DNA of 43,605 nt. It comes from Propionibacterium sp. (lineage in GTDB: Bacteria; Actinomycetota; Actinomycetes; Propionibacteriales; Propionibacteriaceae). The notes under the pieces are model-generated. The model was not told where the DNA came from, searched no databases, and saw only the letters and a list, made by a program, of their open reading frames with translations. Numbering within the stretch: position 1 is the first letter of the stretch; each line of letters opens with the position of its first letter. The translations under genes and the position numbers were made by a program. The DNA lies in NCBI GenBank assembly GCA_012517965.1, contig JAAYTZ010000117.1, positions 1 to 43,605 on the forward strand, read 5' to 3'. Shown one piece after another: positions 15,237-26,739 of this stretch.

Positions 15237-15697
15237 TCCTCGGCCGGGCCCACCTGGCGGACCTGCCCGCCATCGCCGGGCTGGAGGACGAGGGCTTCGA
15301 CCACGCGGCGTGGAGCCCCGACGCGTGGCGCGGCGAGCTCCAGGCCCATGACCGCCTGGTGCTCGTCGCCCGCAGCCTCGCCGACGACGCGGTCATCGGG
15401 GTGGCCACCTTCCAGACCGTCTTCGAGGTGGCCGACCTGCACCGGGTCGTCGTGCGCGCCGACCGTCGCGGCCAGGGGATCGGACGCCGCCTGGTGCGCG
15501 CCGGCGCCGAGTGGGCCGCCGCGCTCGGGGCCGAGCGGATGATGCTGGAGGTCGACGTCACGAACGTGGCGGCGCGCCGGCTGTACGGGGGCCTGGGCTT
15601 CGCGCCGGTGTCCAAGCGGCGCGATTACTACGGCGCCGGCCGGGACGCGTTGGTGATGAGCCTCGACCTGGGGGCGTTCTGGAGGGAGACCGCATGA
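15233..15697 (+). CDS. rimI: Ribosomal protein S18-alanine N-acetyltransferase-like GNAT protein
   Basis: The 154-residue GNAT enzyme has the acetyl-CoA-binding loop [14 protein letters not shown], then [19 protein letters not shown] and RRDYY, the standard RimI block (EVR..N..A..LY..GF....RR.YY). RimI acetylates the N-terminal Ala of ribosomal protein S18 in E. coli; in actinobacteria it may have wider substrates. Its place between tsaB and tsaD is conserved in many bacteria, though it has no known direct role in t6A formation. ATGA overlaps on both sides. Confidence 0.9.
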   Translation: MILGRAHLADLPAIAGLEDEGFDHAAWSPDAWRGELQAHDRLVLVARSLADDAVIGVATFQTVFEVADLHRVVVRADRRGQGIGRRLVRAGAEWAAALGAERMMLEVDVTNVAARRLYGGLGFAPVSKRRDYYGAGRDALVMSLDLGAFWRETA

Positions 15698-16737
15698 GTG
15701 GGCCGCTGATCCTGGGGATCGAGTCGTCCTGCGACGAGACCGGCGTCGGCATCGTCCGGGGCCACCAACTGCTGGCCAACGAGGTGGCGTCCTCGGTCGA
15801 CCAGCACGCCCGTTGGGGCGGCGTCGTGCCGGAGGTGGCCTCCCGAGCCCACCTGCAGGCGATGGTGCCCGCGCTGAATCGCGCGTGCGAGAAGGCCGAC
15901 GTGTCGCTGGACGAGGTGGACGCCATCGCGGTCACCGCCGGGCCCGGGCTGATGGGGGCCCTGGTCGTCGGGTTGGCGTCGGCGAAGGCGCTCGCCGCCG
16001 CCTTGAACAAGCCGCTGTACGGGGTCAACCACCTCGTGGGGCACGTGGCGGTCGACATCCTCGAACACGGGCCGCTGGAGCAGCCCTGCGGGGCCTTGCT
16101 GGTCTCCGGCGGACACACGAACCTGCTGCGGGTCGACGACCTCACGTCGTCGATCACCGAGGTGGGGTCCACGATCGACGACGCCGCCGGTGAGGCCTAC
16201 GACAAGGTGGCGCGGCTGCTGGGGCTCGGGTACCCAGGCGGGCCCGTGGTGGACCGCCTGGCCGCGGCGGGAGACCCGCGGGCGATCGCGTTCCCGCGCG
16301 GGCTGACGGCCAGGCACGACCTGGAGCGGCACCGGTTCGACTTCTCGTTCTCGGGGCTCAAGACGGCCGTCTCGCGGTGGGTGGAGACGGCGCGCCTCGA
16401 AGGGCGCGAGGTGCCGGTCGCCGACGTGTGCGCTTCGTTCCAGGAGGCGGTCTGCGACGTGCTGACCGCGAAGGCCGTCGACCTGTGCGACCATCACGGG
16501 CTGGAGCACTTCGTCATCGGCGGCGGGGTGGCCGCGAACTCGCGGCTGCGGGTGCTGCTGGAGGAGCGGTTGGCCGAGCGGGGGGTGACCCTGCGCCGCC
16601 CCCGGCCGGGGCTGTGCACCGACAACGGGGCGATGATCGCGGTGCTGGGCGCCGAGGTGGTCGCCGCCGGGCTGCCCCCGTCGGCGCCCGACCTGGGCGC
16701 GGACTCGGGCCTGCCGATCTCGACCGTGCTGGTGTGA
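15694..16737 (+). CDS. tsaD: tRNA N6-adenosine threonylcarbamoyltransferase TsaD
   Basis: TsaD transfers the threonylcarbamoyl group to A37 of tRNA. The 347-residue protein begins [17 protein letters not shown], contains the metal-binding motif NHLVGH (His-x3-His), [27 protein letters not shown], the [17 protein letters not shown] signature and [11 protein letters not shown]. The C-terminal metal-ligand Asp is in [11 protein letters not shown]. Length is normal. Last gene of the coupled tsaE-tsaB-rimI-tsaD operon. Confidence 0.96.
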   Translation: MSGPLILGIESSCDETGVGIVRGHQLLANEVASSVDQHARWGGVVPEVASRAHLQAMVPALNRACEKADVSLDEVDAIAVTAGPGLMGALVVGLASAKALAAALNKPLYGVNHLVGHVAVDILEHGPLEQPCGALLVSGGHTNLLRVDDLTSSITEVGSTIDDAAGEAYDKVARLLGLGYPGGPVVDRLAAAGDPRAIAFPRGLTARHDLERHRFDFSFSGLKTAVSRWVETARLEGREVPVADVCASFQEAVCDVLTAKAVDLCDHHGLEHFVIGGGVAANSRLRVLLEERLAERGVTLRRPRPGLCTDNGAMIAVLGAEVVAAGLPPSAPDLGADSGLPISTVLV

Positions 16738-16805
16738 CCCCGCCGCCGGAGGGGCCCGAGCGGGCGCTGGGGGGGGGCCGGTTCCGGGGTCGGTCGACGG
16801 ACAGT

Positions 16806-16845
16806 GCAGTAGATCTAGGGTGGTCTGCCCCACCGGATCTACTGC
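16806..16845 (+). terminator. Long inverted repeat, probable terminator after tsaD
   Basis: GCAGTAGATC (16806-16815) pairs perfectly with GATCTACTGC (16836-16845). Inside, GGTGG (16819-16823) pairs with CCACC (16830-16834). The element is more AT-rich than its surroundings and lacks a T tract, so it could instead be an operator or a mobile palindrome. A run of nine G (16769-16777) precedes it. Confidence 0.55.
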
Positions 16846-16925
16846 GTTGTCTGCCGAATGGCGGCATCACCGGGTCTGATGGTCGATCGGGGCCGGACCC
16901 TGCCATCCGTGACAGGATGCCCGGC

Positions 16926-17930
16926 GTGACGCTGTCGACTCGCCGCACCCGGGCGAACCTCCTGCTGCTGCTGTGCGCCGCGATCTGGGGCTTCGCGTTC
17001 GTCGCCCAGGTCGCCGGCGCCCACGTCGGCGCGTTCACCTTCAACGCCACCCGGTTCGCGCTCGGCGCGGCGTCCCTGCTGCCCGTCGTCGCGGTGCTCG
17101 ACCGGCGCGGCGCCGTCACCCGGGCTCAGGGCACCGCCCGCTGGCGGGACGCGCTGGCTCCCGGTGCGCTGTGCGGCGTGTTCCTGGCGACGGCATCCAC
17201 GTTGCAGCAGAAGGGCATCGAGTCGACCACCGCGGGCAATGCGGCGTTCGTCACCGGCCTGTACGTGGTGATGGTGCCGCTCGTCGGCGTGTTCCTGGGC
17301 CACCGGATCACGCGCACGATCTGGCTGGGGGTCTCGTTCGCCGTCGTCGGCCTGTACCTGCTGACCATGACCGAGGGCATCGCCCGCATGAACCCCGGCG
17401 ACCTGCTCTGCCTCGTCAGCACCGTCTTCTGGACCAGCCACATCCTCGCCATCGGCCGCTTCGCCCGGCGCTGCGACCCGCTCCGGCTGTCCGTGGTCCA
17501 GTTCGCTGCCTGCTCGGCGTACTGCGCGGTCGGCGCGCTCGCGACCGAGTCGACCCCGTTCACCGGGCTGCACACGGCGGTCGTCCCGCTGCTGTACGCC
17601 GGCGTGGTCAGCGTCGGCGTCGCCTACACCCTCCAGGTCGTCGGCCAGCAGGACGCCCTCGCCTCCCACGCAGCCCTGATCATGAGCCTGGAGACCGTGT
17701 TCGGCGCCGTCGGCGGTGCCCTGCTGCTGGGCGAGCGGATGGCCCCGATCGGGTACCTGGGCGCCGGTCTCATGCTGGTCGGGATCGTGCTGTCCCAACT
17801 CGAGCCGCGGCGCCGCGACGCGCACCCGGTCCCGGTGCCCGAGCCGCCGTCGACGGCGCTCGACGACGAACCGCTCGTCGACGAGCCGCTCGCCGGCGAG
17901 GCGGGCGTGGGCGTCCGGCGGGAGCGGTGA
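16926..17930 (+). CDS. EamA/DMT-family transporter
   Basis: The 334-residue membrane protein has about ten hydrophobic segments in two EamA repeats. The first begins NLLLLLCAAIWGFAFVAQVAG and has the family's FNATRFALGAASLLP. The second begins NPGDLLCLVSTVFWTSHILAIG and closes with SLETVFGAVGGALLLGERMAPIGYLGAGLMLVGIV, the usual DMT end. Such proteins export or import small metabolites; the substrate is not predictable. A hydrophilic acidic tail of about 40 residues with DDEPLVDEPLAGE follows. The GTG at 16926 is preferred: CAGGAT ends 7 nt upstream, while the ATG at 16917 overlaps that box. The stop shares one base with the Nudix ATG. Confidence 0.85.
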   Translation: MTLSTRRTRANLLLLLCAAIWGFAFVAQVAGAHVGAFTFNATRFALGAASLLPVVAVLDRRGAVTRAQGTARWRDALAPGALCGVFLATASTLQQKGIESTTAGNAAFVTGLYVVMVPLVGVFLGHRITRTIWLGVSFAVVGLYLLTMTEGIARMNPGDLLCLVSTVFWTSHILAIGRFARRCDPLRLSVVQFAACSAYCAVGALATESTPFTGLHTAVVPLLYAGVVSVGVAYTLQVVGQQDALASHAALIMSLETVFGAVGGALLLGERMAPIGYLGAGLMLVGIVLSQLEPRRRDAHPVPVPEPPSTALDDEPLVDEPLAGEAGVGVRRER

Positions 17931-18418
17931 TGGCGTACACCCCGATCGTCGGCACCCTCGCGTACGTGCTGCGGGGCGACGAGGTGCTGATGGTGCATCG
18001 CAGCGCCCGGGCCGACGACCAGCACCTCGGCAAGTACAACGGGCTCGGCGGCAAGCTCGAGCCCGGCGAGGATGTGGTCGCCGGGATCCGGCGCGAGTTG
18101 CGGGAGGAGGCGTCCATCGAGGCCACGGCGCTGCGGCTGCGGGGCACGATCAACTGGCCCGGCTTCGGGCCCGCCGGCGAGGACTGGCTCGGGTTCGTCT
18201 TCGTCGTGGACGCCTTCACCGGGACGCCCCCGGACGCCAACGCCGAAGGTACCCTGCACTGGGTCCCGCGGGCACAGGTGCTCGACCTGCCGCTGTGGGA
18301 GGGCGACTACACCTGGCTGCCGCTGGTGTTCGACGAGGCCGTGGGCCAGTTCCACGGCGTGATGCCCTACGCCGACGGGCGCCCCACCGGCTGGACGGTG
18401 TCGGTCCTGCCCTCCTGA
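17930..18418 (+). CDS. Nudix hydrolase, 8-oxo-dGTPase (MutT/MTH1)-like
   Basis: The 162-residue protein carries a Nudix box within GGKLEPGEDVVAGIRREL followed by REEASIEA (pattern Gx5Ex7RELxEEx(S)I). The usual Gly near the end of the box is Ser. The surrounding blocks GTLAYVLRGDEVLMVHR, KYNGLGGKLE, INWPGFGPAGEDWLGFVF and LWEGDYTWLPLVFD resemble the MTH1-type subgroup that hydrolyses oxidised purine nucleotides. The ATG at 17930 overlaps the EamA stop by one base, so the two are co-translated; no functional link is known. Confidence 0.85.
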   Translation: MAYTPIVGTLAYVLRGDEVLMVHRSARADDQHLGKYNGLGGKLEPGEDVVAGIRRELREEASIEATALRLRGTINWPGFGPAGEDWLGFVFVVDAFTGTPPDANAEGTLHWVPRAQVLDLPLWEGDYTWLPLVFDEAVGQFHGVMPYADGRPTGWTVSVLPS

Positions 18419-18542
18419 GGGGCCCGACGCCTCGGGTTCGCGACAGACGCTCGCCCCGCACCCCGAGGAGACGTCGCCCGCCCGAGGGTTCCGCCGGGTG
18501 GCGTCAGTCGCGGGCCAGCAGGAGCTCGTCGACCCGGAGGGC

Positions 18543-18812
18543 TCAGCGGACGATCGTCGTGCCGTCGGGCCGCTGGACGTCGGCGCGTCCGACGCCGCGG
18601 TAGAGGCTCAGCCCGGACAGGAAGGCGCCGACGGCGATGATGAGCGTCCCCAGCAGCGAGGTGGGCAGCGGGTTGATGAACTCCTTGCTCCGGTCGGCCG
18701 AGATGGCCAGGTACTGCTGCCAGATCTGGAAGGTGCCGTAGCCGAGCACGCCCAGGCCGGCCAACACGATGAGGACGCCGACGATGGTGCCGACCTTGGA
18801 GACGATTCTCAT
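18543..18812 (-). CDS. Small two-TM membrane protein
   Basis: The 89-residue protein has two membrane segments (about residues 7-28 and 54-75) separated by a polar loop QQYLAISADRSKEFINP, and a polar tail RADVQRPDGTTIVR. I do not recognise the family. The ATG at 18812 is chosen because TATGCT (18825-18820, minus strand) lies 7 nt upstream and would make it leaderless; an in-frame ATG four codons earlier lies inside that box. It is convergent with the Nudix gene. The gap 18419-18542 contains only short imperfect hairpins. Confidence 0.65.
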   Translation of the reverse strand: MRIVSKVGTIVGVLIVLAGLGVLGYGTFQIWQQYLAISADRSKEFINPLPTSLLGTLIIAVGAFLSGLSLYRGVGRADVQRPDGTTIVR

Positions 18813-18914
18813 GGGGGTCAGCATAGGCAGCCCCGCCGGGACGCCGGCCACCGCGACGCGCGTCCGAGGCGCCACCCGGCGGGCATGATGGGACGGGTCA
18901 GCGGGAGGGTGGCG

Positions 18915-20093
18915 ATGGATCTGCAGACGGCCGAGTGGCTGGTGTCGGCGGACGCCGGGCGGGCCCTGGCGCTGGCCGCCGCCCAGCCCGATCCCGAGTC
19001 GCTGGCGGCGGCGACCCGGCTGCGGGCCGCCCATCCCCCGGAGCGGGCGGCCGCCGCCCTGGACCAGGTCGTACTGCGGGCCCGGGCCCGCCGGAAGTTC
19101 GGCGACGCCGCGGACGCCTACTTCTGGACGGCCGCCGGGCTCGAACAGGCCACCCGCCCGGCGGTGTCGACCCGCCGCGCCGCCCGGTTCGCCGCCTCGG
19201 GTGCCGTCGAACTCGTCGACCTGGGCTGCGGCCTGGGCCTGGACGCCGCCGCGGCGGCCGCCGCCGGGTTGGCCGTGACCGCGGTGGAGCGGGACCCGGT
19301 GACCGCGGTGCTGGCCGCCGCCAACCTCGCCCGGGTGCCCGGCGCCCGCGTGCGGGTGCTGACCGGGGACGCCGAAGCCCTCGCGCCGGAGCTGTTGGCC
19401 GGCGGGGCGGCCGTCTTCTGCGACCCCGCCCGCCGGACCGCGGCCGGCCGCAGTTGGCGTATCGAGGATCTCAGCCCGCCCTGGCCGTTCGTGCGGACGC
19501 TGCTGGACGGGTCCCGGCCGGCGTGCGTGAAGCTCGGGCCCGGTCTCCCGCTCGGCCTGATCCCGGACGAGGTCGAGGCCGAGTGGCTCAGCGACGCCGG
19601 GGACGTCGTCGAGGCGGCGCTGTGGGCGGGTCCCGGCACGACGCCCGGCCGGCGGCGCGCGGTGGTCGACGGCGCCGAACTGGTCCGGGACGCCGCACTG
19701 CCGGCCCCGCCGGTGGGTCCGGTGGGCGCCCACCTCTACGAGCCCGACGGGGCCGTCATCCGGGCCGGGCTGGTGCCAGCCGTCGCCGAGCAGGTGGGCG
19801 GCTGGCGGGTGCACGAGGGGGTGGCGTACCTGACGGCGTCCGGCCTGGTGCCCACCCCGTGGGCGGAGGCGTTCGAGGTGCTGGAGGTGCTGCCCCACCA
19901 GGAGAAGGCGCTGCGGGCGTGGGTGCGGGAGCGGGGCGTCGGCATCCTGGAGATCAAGAAGCGGGGGGTGGACGCCGACCCGGCGGCCCTGCGGCGGCGG
20001 CTGCGCCCCGCCGGCCCCCACGCCGCGACGCTGGTGCTGACGCCGACGGCGTCCGGGGCGGTCGCGCTGGTGGTGCGCCGGTGCCGCCCGTAG
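18915..20093 (+). CDS. SAM-dependent methyltransferase with THUMP-like C-terminal domain
   Basis: The 392-residue protein has an N-terminal helical part (ARRKFGDAADAYFWTAAGLEQATRPAVS, described in pieces), a methyltransferase core with VDLGCGLGLDAAAAAAAG, and the striking FCDPARR motif where a catalytic DPPY/NPPY would be. A C-terminal region with LEVLPHQEKALRAW and GILEIKKRGVDADPAALRR follows. This combination is the conserved actinobacterial 'class I SAM-dependent methyltransferase / THUMP-like' protein; its substrate is unknown and RNA is likely. The ATG at 18915 follows GGGAGGG by 5 nt. It is followed by the groES regulatory region, with no sign of co-transcription. Confidence 0.85.
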   Translation: MDLQTAEWLVSADAGRALALAAAQPDPESLAAATRLRAAHPPERAAAALDQVVLRARARRKFGDAADAYFWTAAGLEQATRPAVSTRRAARFAASGAVELVDLGCGLGLDAAAAAAAGLAVTAVERDPVTAVLAAANLARVPGARVRVLTGDAEALAPELLAGGAAVFCDPARRTAAGRSWRIEDLSPPWPFVRTLLDGSRPACVKLGPGLPLGLIPDEVEAEWLSDAGDVVEAALWAGPGTTPGRRRAVVDGAELVRDAALPAPPVGPVGAHLYEPDGAVIRAGLVPAVAEQVGGWRVHEGVAYLTASGLVPTPWAEAFEVLEVLPHQEKALRAWVRERGVGILEIKKRGVDADPAALRRRLRPAGPHAATLVLTPTASGAVALVVRRCRP

Positions 20094-20148
20094 GGCGTCG
20101 CCCCTGGTGCCCGGACGGGCCGGGGCGGAGCCGAGCACGGAGCCTCGG

Positions 20149-20175
20149 TTAGCACTCAAGTTGCCCGAGTGCTAG
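20149..20175 (+). promoter_or_regulatory. CIRCE operator (HrcA binding site)
   Basis: TTAGCACTC, nine bases, GAGTGCTAG: one mismatch to the CIRCE consensus inverted repeat. The right arm overlaps the spacer of the groESL promoter, so bound HrcA would block RNA polymerase. Confidence 0.92.
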
Positions 20176-20215
20176 GCCGCGAGTAATGTCCCGGTTAGCA
20201 CTCACCTCCCGAGTG
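20161..20215 (+). promoter_or_regulatory. groESL promoter with a second, degenerate CIRCE-like site
   Basis: TTGCCC (20161-20166), a 17-bp spacer and TAATGT (20184-20189) form the promoter. Starting near the predicted transcription start is a perfect CIRCE left arm TTAGCACTC (20195-20203), with only a partial right arm GAGTG (20211-20215) after seven bases instead of nine. The leader to groES is about 120 nt. Confidence 0.75.
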
Positions 20216-20315
20216 TGCCAACCCCATGGCGGCACCCGCGACGACGCCTGTGGGCGGCAACCTTGGAGCAAAGTCGGACGCCGAGGCGTCCCCCATGAAC
20301 AGAAAGGGCAGATCA

Positions 20316-20612
20316 GTGGCCGTCACCATCAAGCCGCTCGAGGACCGCGTCCTCGTCCAGACCCTCGAGGCCGAGACCACCACCGCCTCGGGCCTGGTCA
20401 TCCCCGACACCGCGAAGGAGAAGCCGCAGGAGGGCAAGGTCATCGCGACCGGCCCCGGCCGCACCGACGACTCCGGCAAGCGCATCCCGCTGGATGTGGC
20501 CGAGGGCGACATCGTCATCTTCTCGAAGTACGGCGGCACCGAGGTCAAGTACGGCGGGCAGGAGTACCTGCTCCTCAACGCCCGCGACATTCTCGCCGTC
20601 GTCGTCAAGTGA
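20316..20612 (+). CDS. groES: Co-chaperonin GroES
   Basis: GroES caps the GroEL cavity during ATP-driven folding. The 98 residues show [11 protein letters not shown], the mobile loop [20 protein letters not shown], the roof hairpin and [17 protein letters not shown]. The GTG at 20316 gives [11 protein letters not shown] and has AAGGG 7 nt upstream; the ATG at 20295 would precede that Shine-Dalgarno sequence. First gene of the CIRCE-controlled operon, 36 nt before groEL. Confidence 0.97.
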   Translation: MAVTIKPLEDRVLVQTLEAETTTASGLVIPDTAKEKPQEGKVIATGPGRTDDSGKRIPLDVAEGDIVIFSKYGGTEVKYGGQEYLLLNARDILAVVVK

Positions 20613-22250
<1,638 letters not shown>

Positions 22251-22266
22251 GCGCGTGACAGCACGG

Positions 22267-22301
22267 CGGACGCCGGTCGGGCAGTGCCCGGCCGGCGTCC
22301 G
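22267..22301 (+). terminator. groESL terminator
   Basis: There is a perfect 10-bp stem (22267-22276 with 22292-22301), with an inner CGGGC/GCCCG stem and AGT loop, 16 bp after the groEL stop. Confidence 0.8.
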
Positions 22302-22340
22302 TTGCGTTCCGGCCGGCGCGAGTTGTGCCAAGCTCGGGGC

Positions 22341-23354
22341 ATGCGCGTTCTGGTCACCGGCGGTGCCGGCTACATCGGTTCCCACACCTGCGTCCGGCTG
22401 CTGGAGGCGGGGCACGACGTGTTCGTCATCGACGACCTGTCCAACTCCGACCAGGAGGCCATCCGGCGCGTCGAGGAACTCACCGGACGCGAGGTCGGGT
22501 TCCTCCGGGCGAACGTCCGCGACTCCGGTGAGGTCGACGGCGTGTTCGCCGCCTTCCGGCCCGAGGCGGTCATCCACTTCGCCGGGCTGAAGGCCGTGGG
22601 GGAGTCGGTGGCCCAGCCGCTCCTCTACTACCGGGAGAACCTGGGGTCGACGCTCACCCTCCTGGAGACCATGGAGGCCCACGGCTGCTTCACGCTCGTG
22701 TTCAGTTCCTCGGCCACCGTGTACGGGGAGGCGTCCGAGCCGCCCTTCGCCGAGACCGCGCCCACCTGGCCCGTGAACCCCTATGGGCGCACGAAGTGGA
22801 TGATCGAGCACATCCTGGCCGACGTGGCCGCCGCGGACGAGCGCTGGCGCATCGCGGTGCTGCGCTACTTCAACCCGGTCGGCGCCCACGCATCGGGCCG
22901 CATCGGGGAGGACCCGGCCGGCATCCCCAACAACCTGTTCCCCTACGTCGCCCAGGTCGCGGTCGGACGCCGCGAGGCGCTGGGCGTCTTCGGCGGCGAC
23001 TACCCGACCCACGACGGCACCGGCGTGCGCGACTACATCCACGTCGTCGACTTGGCCGACGGGCACCTGGCGGCGCTGGCCAAGCTGGCCGAGCTGACGG
23101 GCTGCCACACCTGGAACCTGGGCACCGGGGAGGGGGCGTCCGTGCTGGACGTCGTGCGCGCGTTCTCGAAGGCCGCCGGCCGGCACATCGACTACTCCAT
23201 TCGGGCGCGCCGGCCCGGCGACGCACCCGTGTCGCTGGCCGACCCGCGCAAGGCGCAGGAGGAGCTGGGCTGGCGGGCCCACCGGACGCTCGAGGAGATG
23301 TGCGTCGACACCTGGCGCTGGCAGCAGGCCAACCCCAAGGGCTACTCCTCCTGA
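22341..23354 (+). CDS. galE: UDP-glucose 4-epimerase
   Basis: GalE interconverts UDP-glucose and UDP-galactose for the Leloir pathway and cell-surface glycans. The 337-residue short-chain dehydrogenase has the NAD-binding VTGGAGYIGSHTCVRLLEAG, HFAGLKAVGESV, the Ser/Tyr/Lys triad (FSSSATVYG, then NPYGRTK), RYFNPVGAHASG and DGTGVRDYIHVVDLADGH. Length and motifs match the bacterial enzyme closely. The ATG at 22341 has no clear Shine-Dalgarno; CAAGCT lies 6 nt upstream, a weak leaderless -10 candidate. Monocistronic after the groESL terminator. Confidence 0.95.
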   Translation: MRVLVTGGAGYIGSHTCVRLLEAGHDVFVIDDLSNSDQEAIRRVEELTGREVGFLRANVRDSGEVDGVFAAFRPEAVIHFAGLKAVGESVAQPLLYYRENLGSTLTLLETMEAHGCFTLVFSSSATVYGEASEPPFAETAPTWPVNPYGRTKWMIEHILADVAAADERWRIAVLRYFNPVGAHASGRIGEDPAGIPNNLFPYVAQVAVGRREALGVFGGDYPTHDGTGVRDYIHVVDLADGHLAALAKLAELTGCHTWNLGTGEGASVLDVVRAFSKAAGRHIDYSIRARRPGDAPVSLADPRKAQEELGWRAHRTLEEMCVDTWRWQQANPKGYSS

Positions 23355-23396
23355 CGGGCGTCGGCGGCGTCCCGACGGGCCGCTAGGATCGCGGCC

Positions 23397-24842
23397 GTGC
23401 CCACCACGCCGCCCGCCGAGACCGCCGCCATCCCCCGGCTGACGACCGGCGCCGCGGCCGCCCTCGGGTTCTGCGCCACGCTGCTCATCGCGTGGGGCAC
23501 CACGAACGACGAGTTCTCCTTCGCCGAGTCCGGATGGCCGAACGCGGCCGTCAAGGCGGTCGGCCGGACGATCCCGTGGCCGTTCGACTACGTGGTGATC
23601 GTGGCCGGGGCGTGGCTGCTGTGCTGGCTGTGGTGGCGGTTGAGGCCCTGGTCGGGGCCGCTCGGGGTGGTGGTGCGGAAGGGTGACCGGCGGCCCGTGC
23701 CCGAGCCGGTCGACGGGCCGGGGGTCCGGCGTCCGCTGTGGGTCTTCGCGGCCTGGGTGCTGCCGTTGCTGCTCGTGCCCCCGGTGCTGAGCGCGGACGC
23801 CACCCTGTACGCCGACGCCGGCTACATGGTGAGCCGCGGGGTCAACCCCTACGACGCCGGCCTGGCCGGTGGCGGCGGCCCCTACGCGCCCCAGGTGGAT
23901 CCGCTGTGGGTGGGCCACGGGGTGGCCTACCCGCCGCTGACGCTCCTGATCAACGGGGCGCTCGTCGCGCTGACCGGCGCCGACCCCTATCTGGCCGTCG
24001 TCGCGATGCGGCTCCCGGCCCTGATCGGCGTGGCGCTGATGGCGTTCGCGCTCGTCCGCATCCAGCGGGTTCGGGGCAAGCCCGCGGACGCGGCGTTGTG
24101 GTGGGGCGTCCTCAACCCGCTGTGCGTGCTCCACTTCGTCGGGGGCGCGCACAACGACGCGCTGATGGCCGGGGTGTCGCTGACGGCGATCTGGCTGGTG
24201 GTCGAGTTTCCGGGCGCGTGGGCGCGCTGGCTGGCCGCTCCCGTGCTGGTGGGGGTGGCGATGGCGCTCAAGCAGCAGGGCGGGCTGACGGTGCTGGCCG
24301 TCGCCGGCCTGCCGGTGCTGGACGCCCTCCGCCGCGCCACGCTGGGCCGGCGGCTGTGGCTGCTGGGGTGGCGCACCGCCGGTGTCACCGGCATCGCGGT
24401 GGCGACGTTCGCGGCGATCACGGCGGCGTCCGGGCTGGGGCTCGGGTGGACGCGCTGGCTGACGCTCATGGGGGCGGCCGGCACGATCGCCCCGTTCGGC
24501 ATGATCAGCCAGTACGGGGGCATCCTGCTGCGGTTCGGGGGCGCCGACCCCGGGCCGTTCAAGCTGGTGGTCGCGGTGATCTCGAACGGGGTGCTCCTGG
24601 CGGTGCTGGCGTGGGTGGTCATCCGGTGGAGCGACCGTCCGCTGCACGCCGTCGGCTGGGGCTCGCTCGCGGTCGCGATCCTGGGGCAGGCGCTGCACCC
24701 GTGGTACGTCCCCTGGAGCCTCGCCGTGCTGGGGCTGGACAAGCTGACGCCGCGGCAGCGGTGGTGGCTGGCGGCCTTCGTGATCGGGTTCGTGGCCTGG
24801 CACTCGTTCCAGTCGAGCGTCTGGTACAAGGTCCGCATCTGA
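23397..24842 (+). CDS. mptB: Polyprenol-phosphomannose-dependent alpha-1,6-mannosyltransferase, MptB-like
   Basis: This 481-residue GT-C fold membrane glycosyltransferase has about twelve hydrophobic segments. It shows [22 protein letters not shown] near the first external loop (Asp-containing, as in GT-C enzymes), [13 protein letters not shown], and the family motif [14 protein letters not shown]. The last segment is [15 protein letters not shown]. MptA/MptB extend the alpha-1,6-mannan core of lipomannan and lipoarabinomannan in Corynebacteriales; homologues occur in other actinobacteria with lipomannan-like polymers. It is slightly shorter than mycobacterial MptB. The GTG at 23397 follows TAGGAT by 7 nt without Shine-Dalgarno, identical to the coaA start region. 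Confidence 0.85.
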   Translation: MPTTPPAETAAIPRLTTGAAAALGFCATLLIAWGTTNDEFSFAESGWPNAAVKAVGRTIPWPFDYVVIVAGAWLLCWLWWRLRPWSGPLGVVVRKGDRRPVPEPVDGPGVRRPLWVFAAWVLPLLLVPPVLSADATLYADAGYMVSRGVNPYDAGLAGGGGPYAPQVDPLWVGHGVAYPPLTLLINGALVALTGADPYLAVVAMRLPALIGVALMAFALVRIQRVRGKPADAALWWGVLNPLCVLHFVGGAHNDALMAGVSLTAIWLVVEFPGAWARWLAAPVLVGVAMALKQQGGLTVLAVAGLPVLDALRRATLGRRLWLLGWRTAGVTGIAVATFAAITAASGLGLGWTRWLTLMGAAGTIAPFGMISQYGGILLRFGGADPGPFKLVVAVISNGVLLAVLAWVVIRWSDRPLHAVGWGSLAVAILGQALHPWYVPWSLAVLGLDKLTPRQRWWLAAFVIGFVAWHSFQSSVWYKVRI

Positions 24843-24852
24843 CCGGGCCAAC

Positions 24853-24889
24853 GGTGCCTGACCCGAGGGGGGATTTCGGTTCAGGCACC
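24853..24889 (+). terminator. Probable mptB terminator
   Basis: GGTGCCTGA (24853-24861) pairs with TCAGGCACC (24881-24889) across a 19-nt loop, 11 bp after the mptB stop. Confidence 0.6.
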
Positions 24890-26679
<1,790 letters not shown>

Positions 26680-26691
26680 GGAGCAACGCGA

Positions 26692-26739
26692 ATGAACAGC
26701 CCTGAGCGCAGCGGACTCTCCCGCCGGGGTGCGCGATGA
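26692..26739 (+). CDS. 15-codon leader ORF coupled to guaB3
   Basis: ATG at 26692 has AGGAG (26679-26683) 8 nt upstream, the best ribosome binding site in this operon. It encodes MNSPERSGLSRRGAR and its TGA overlaps the guaB3 ATG as ATGA. guaB3 itself has only a weak GGGG upstream. The arrangement suggests that ribosomes reach guaB3 by termination-reinitiation after this peptide. Translation is not proven. Confidence 0.5.
   Translation: MNSPERSGLSRRGAR

Noticed and set aside
16769-16777. Phase-variable poly-G tract
   Set aside because: The G9 run lies between genes, 30 bp after tsaD and far from any promoter or start codon, so length change would not obviously switch a gene.
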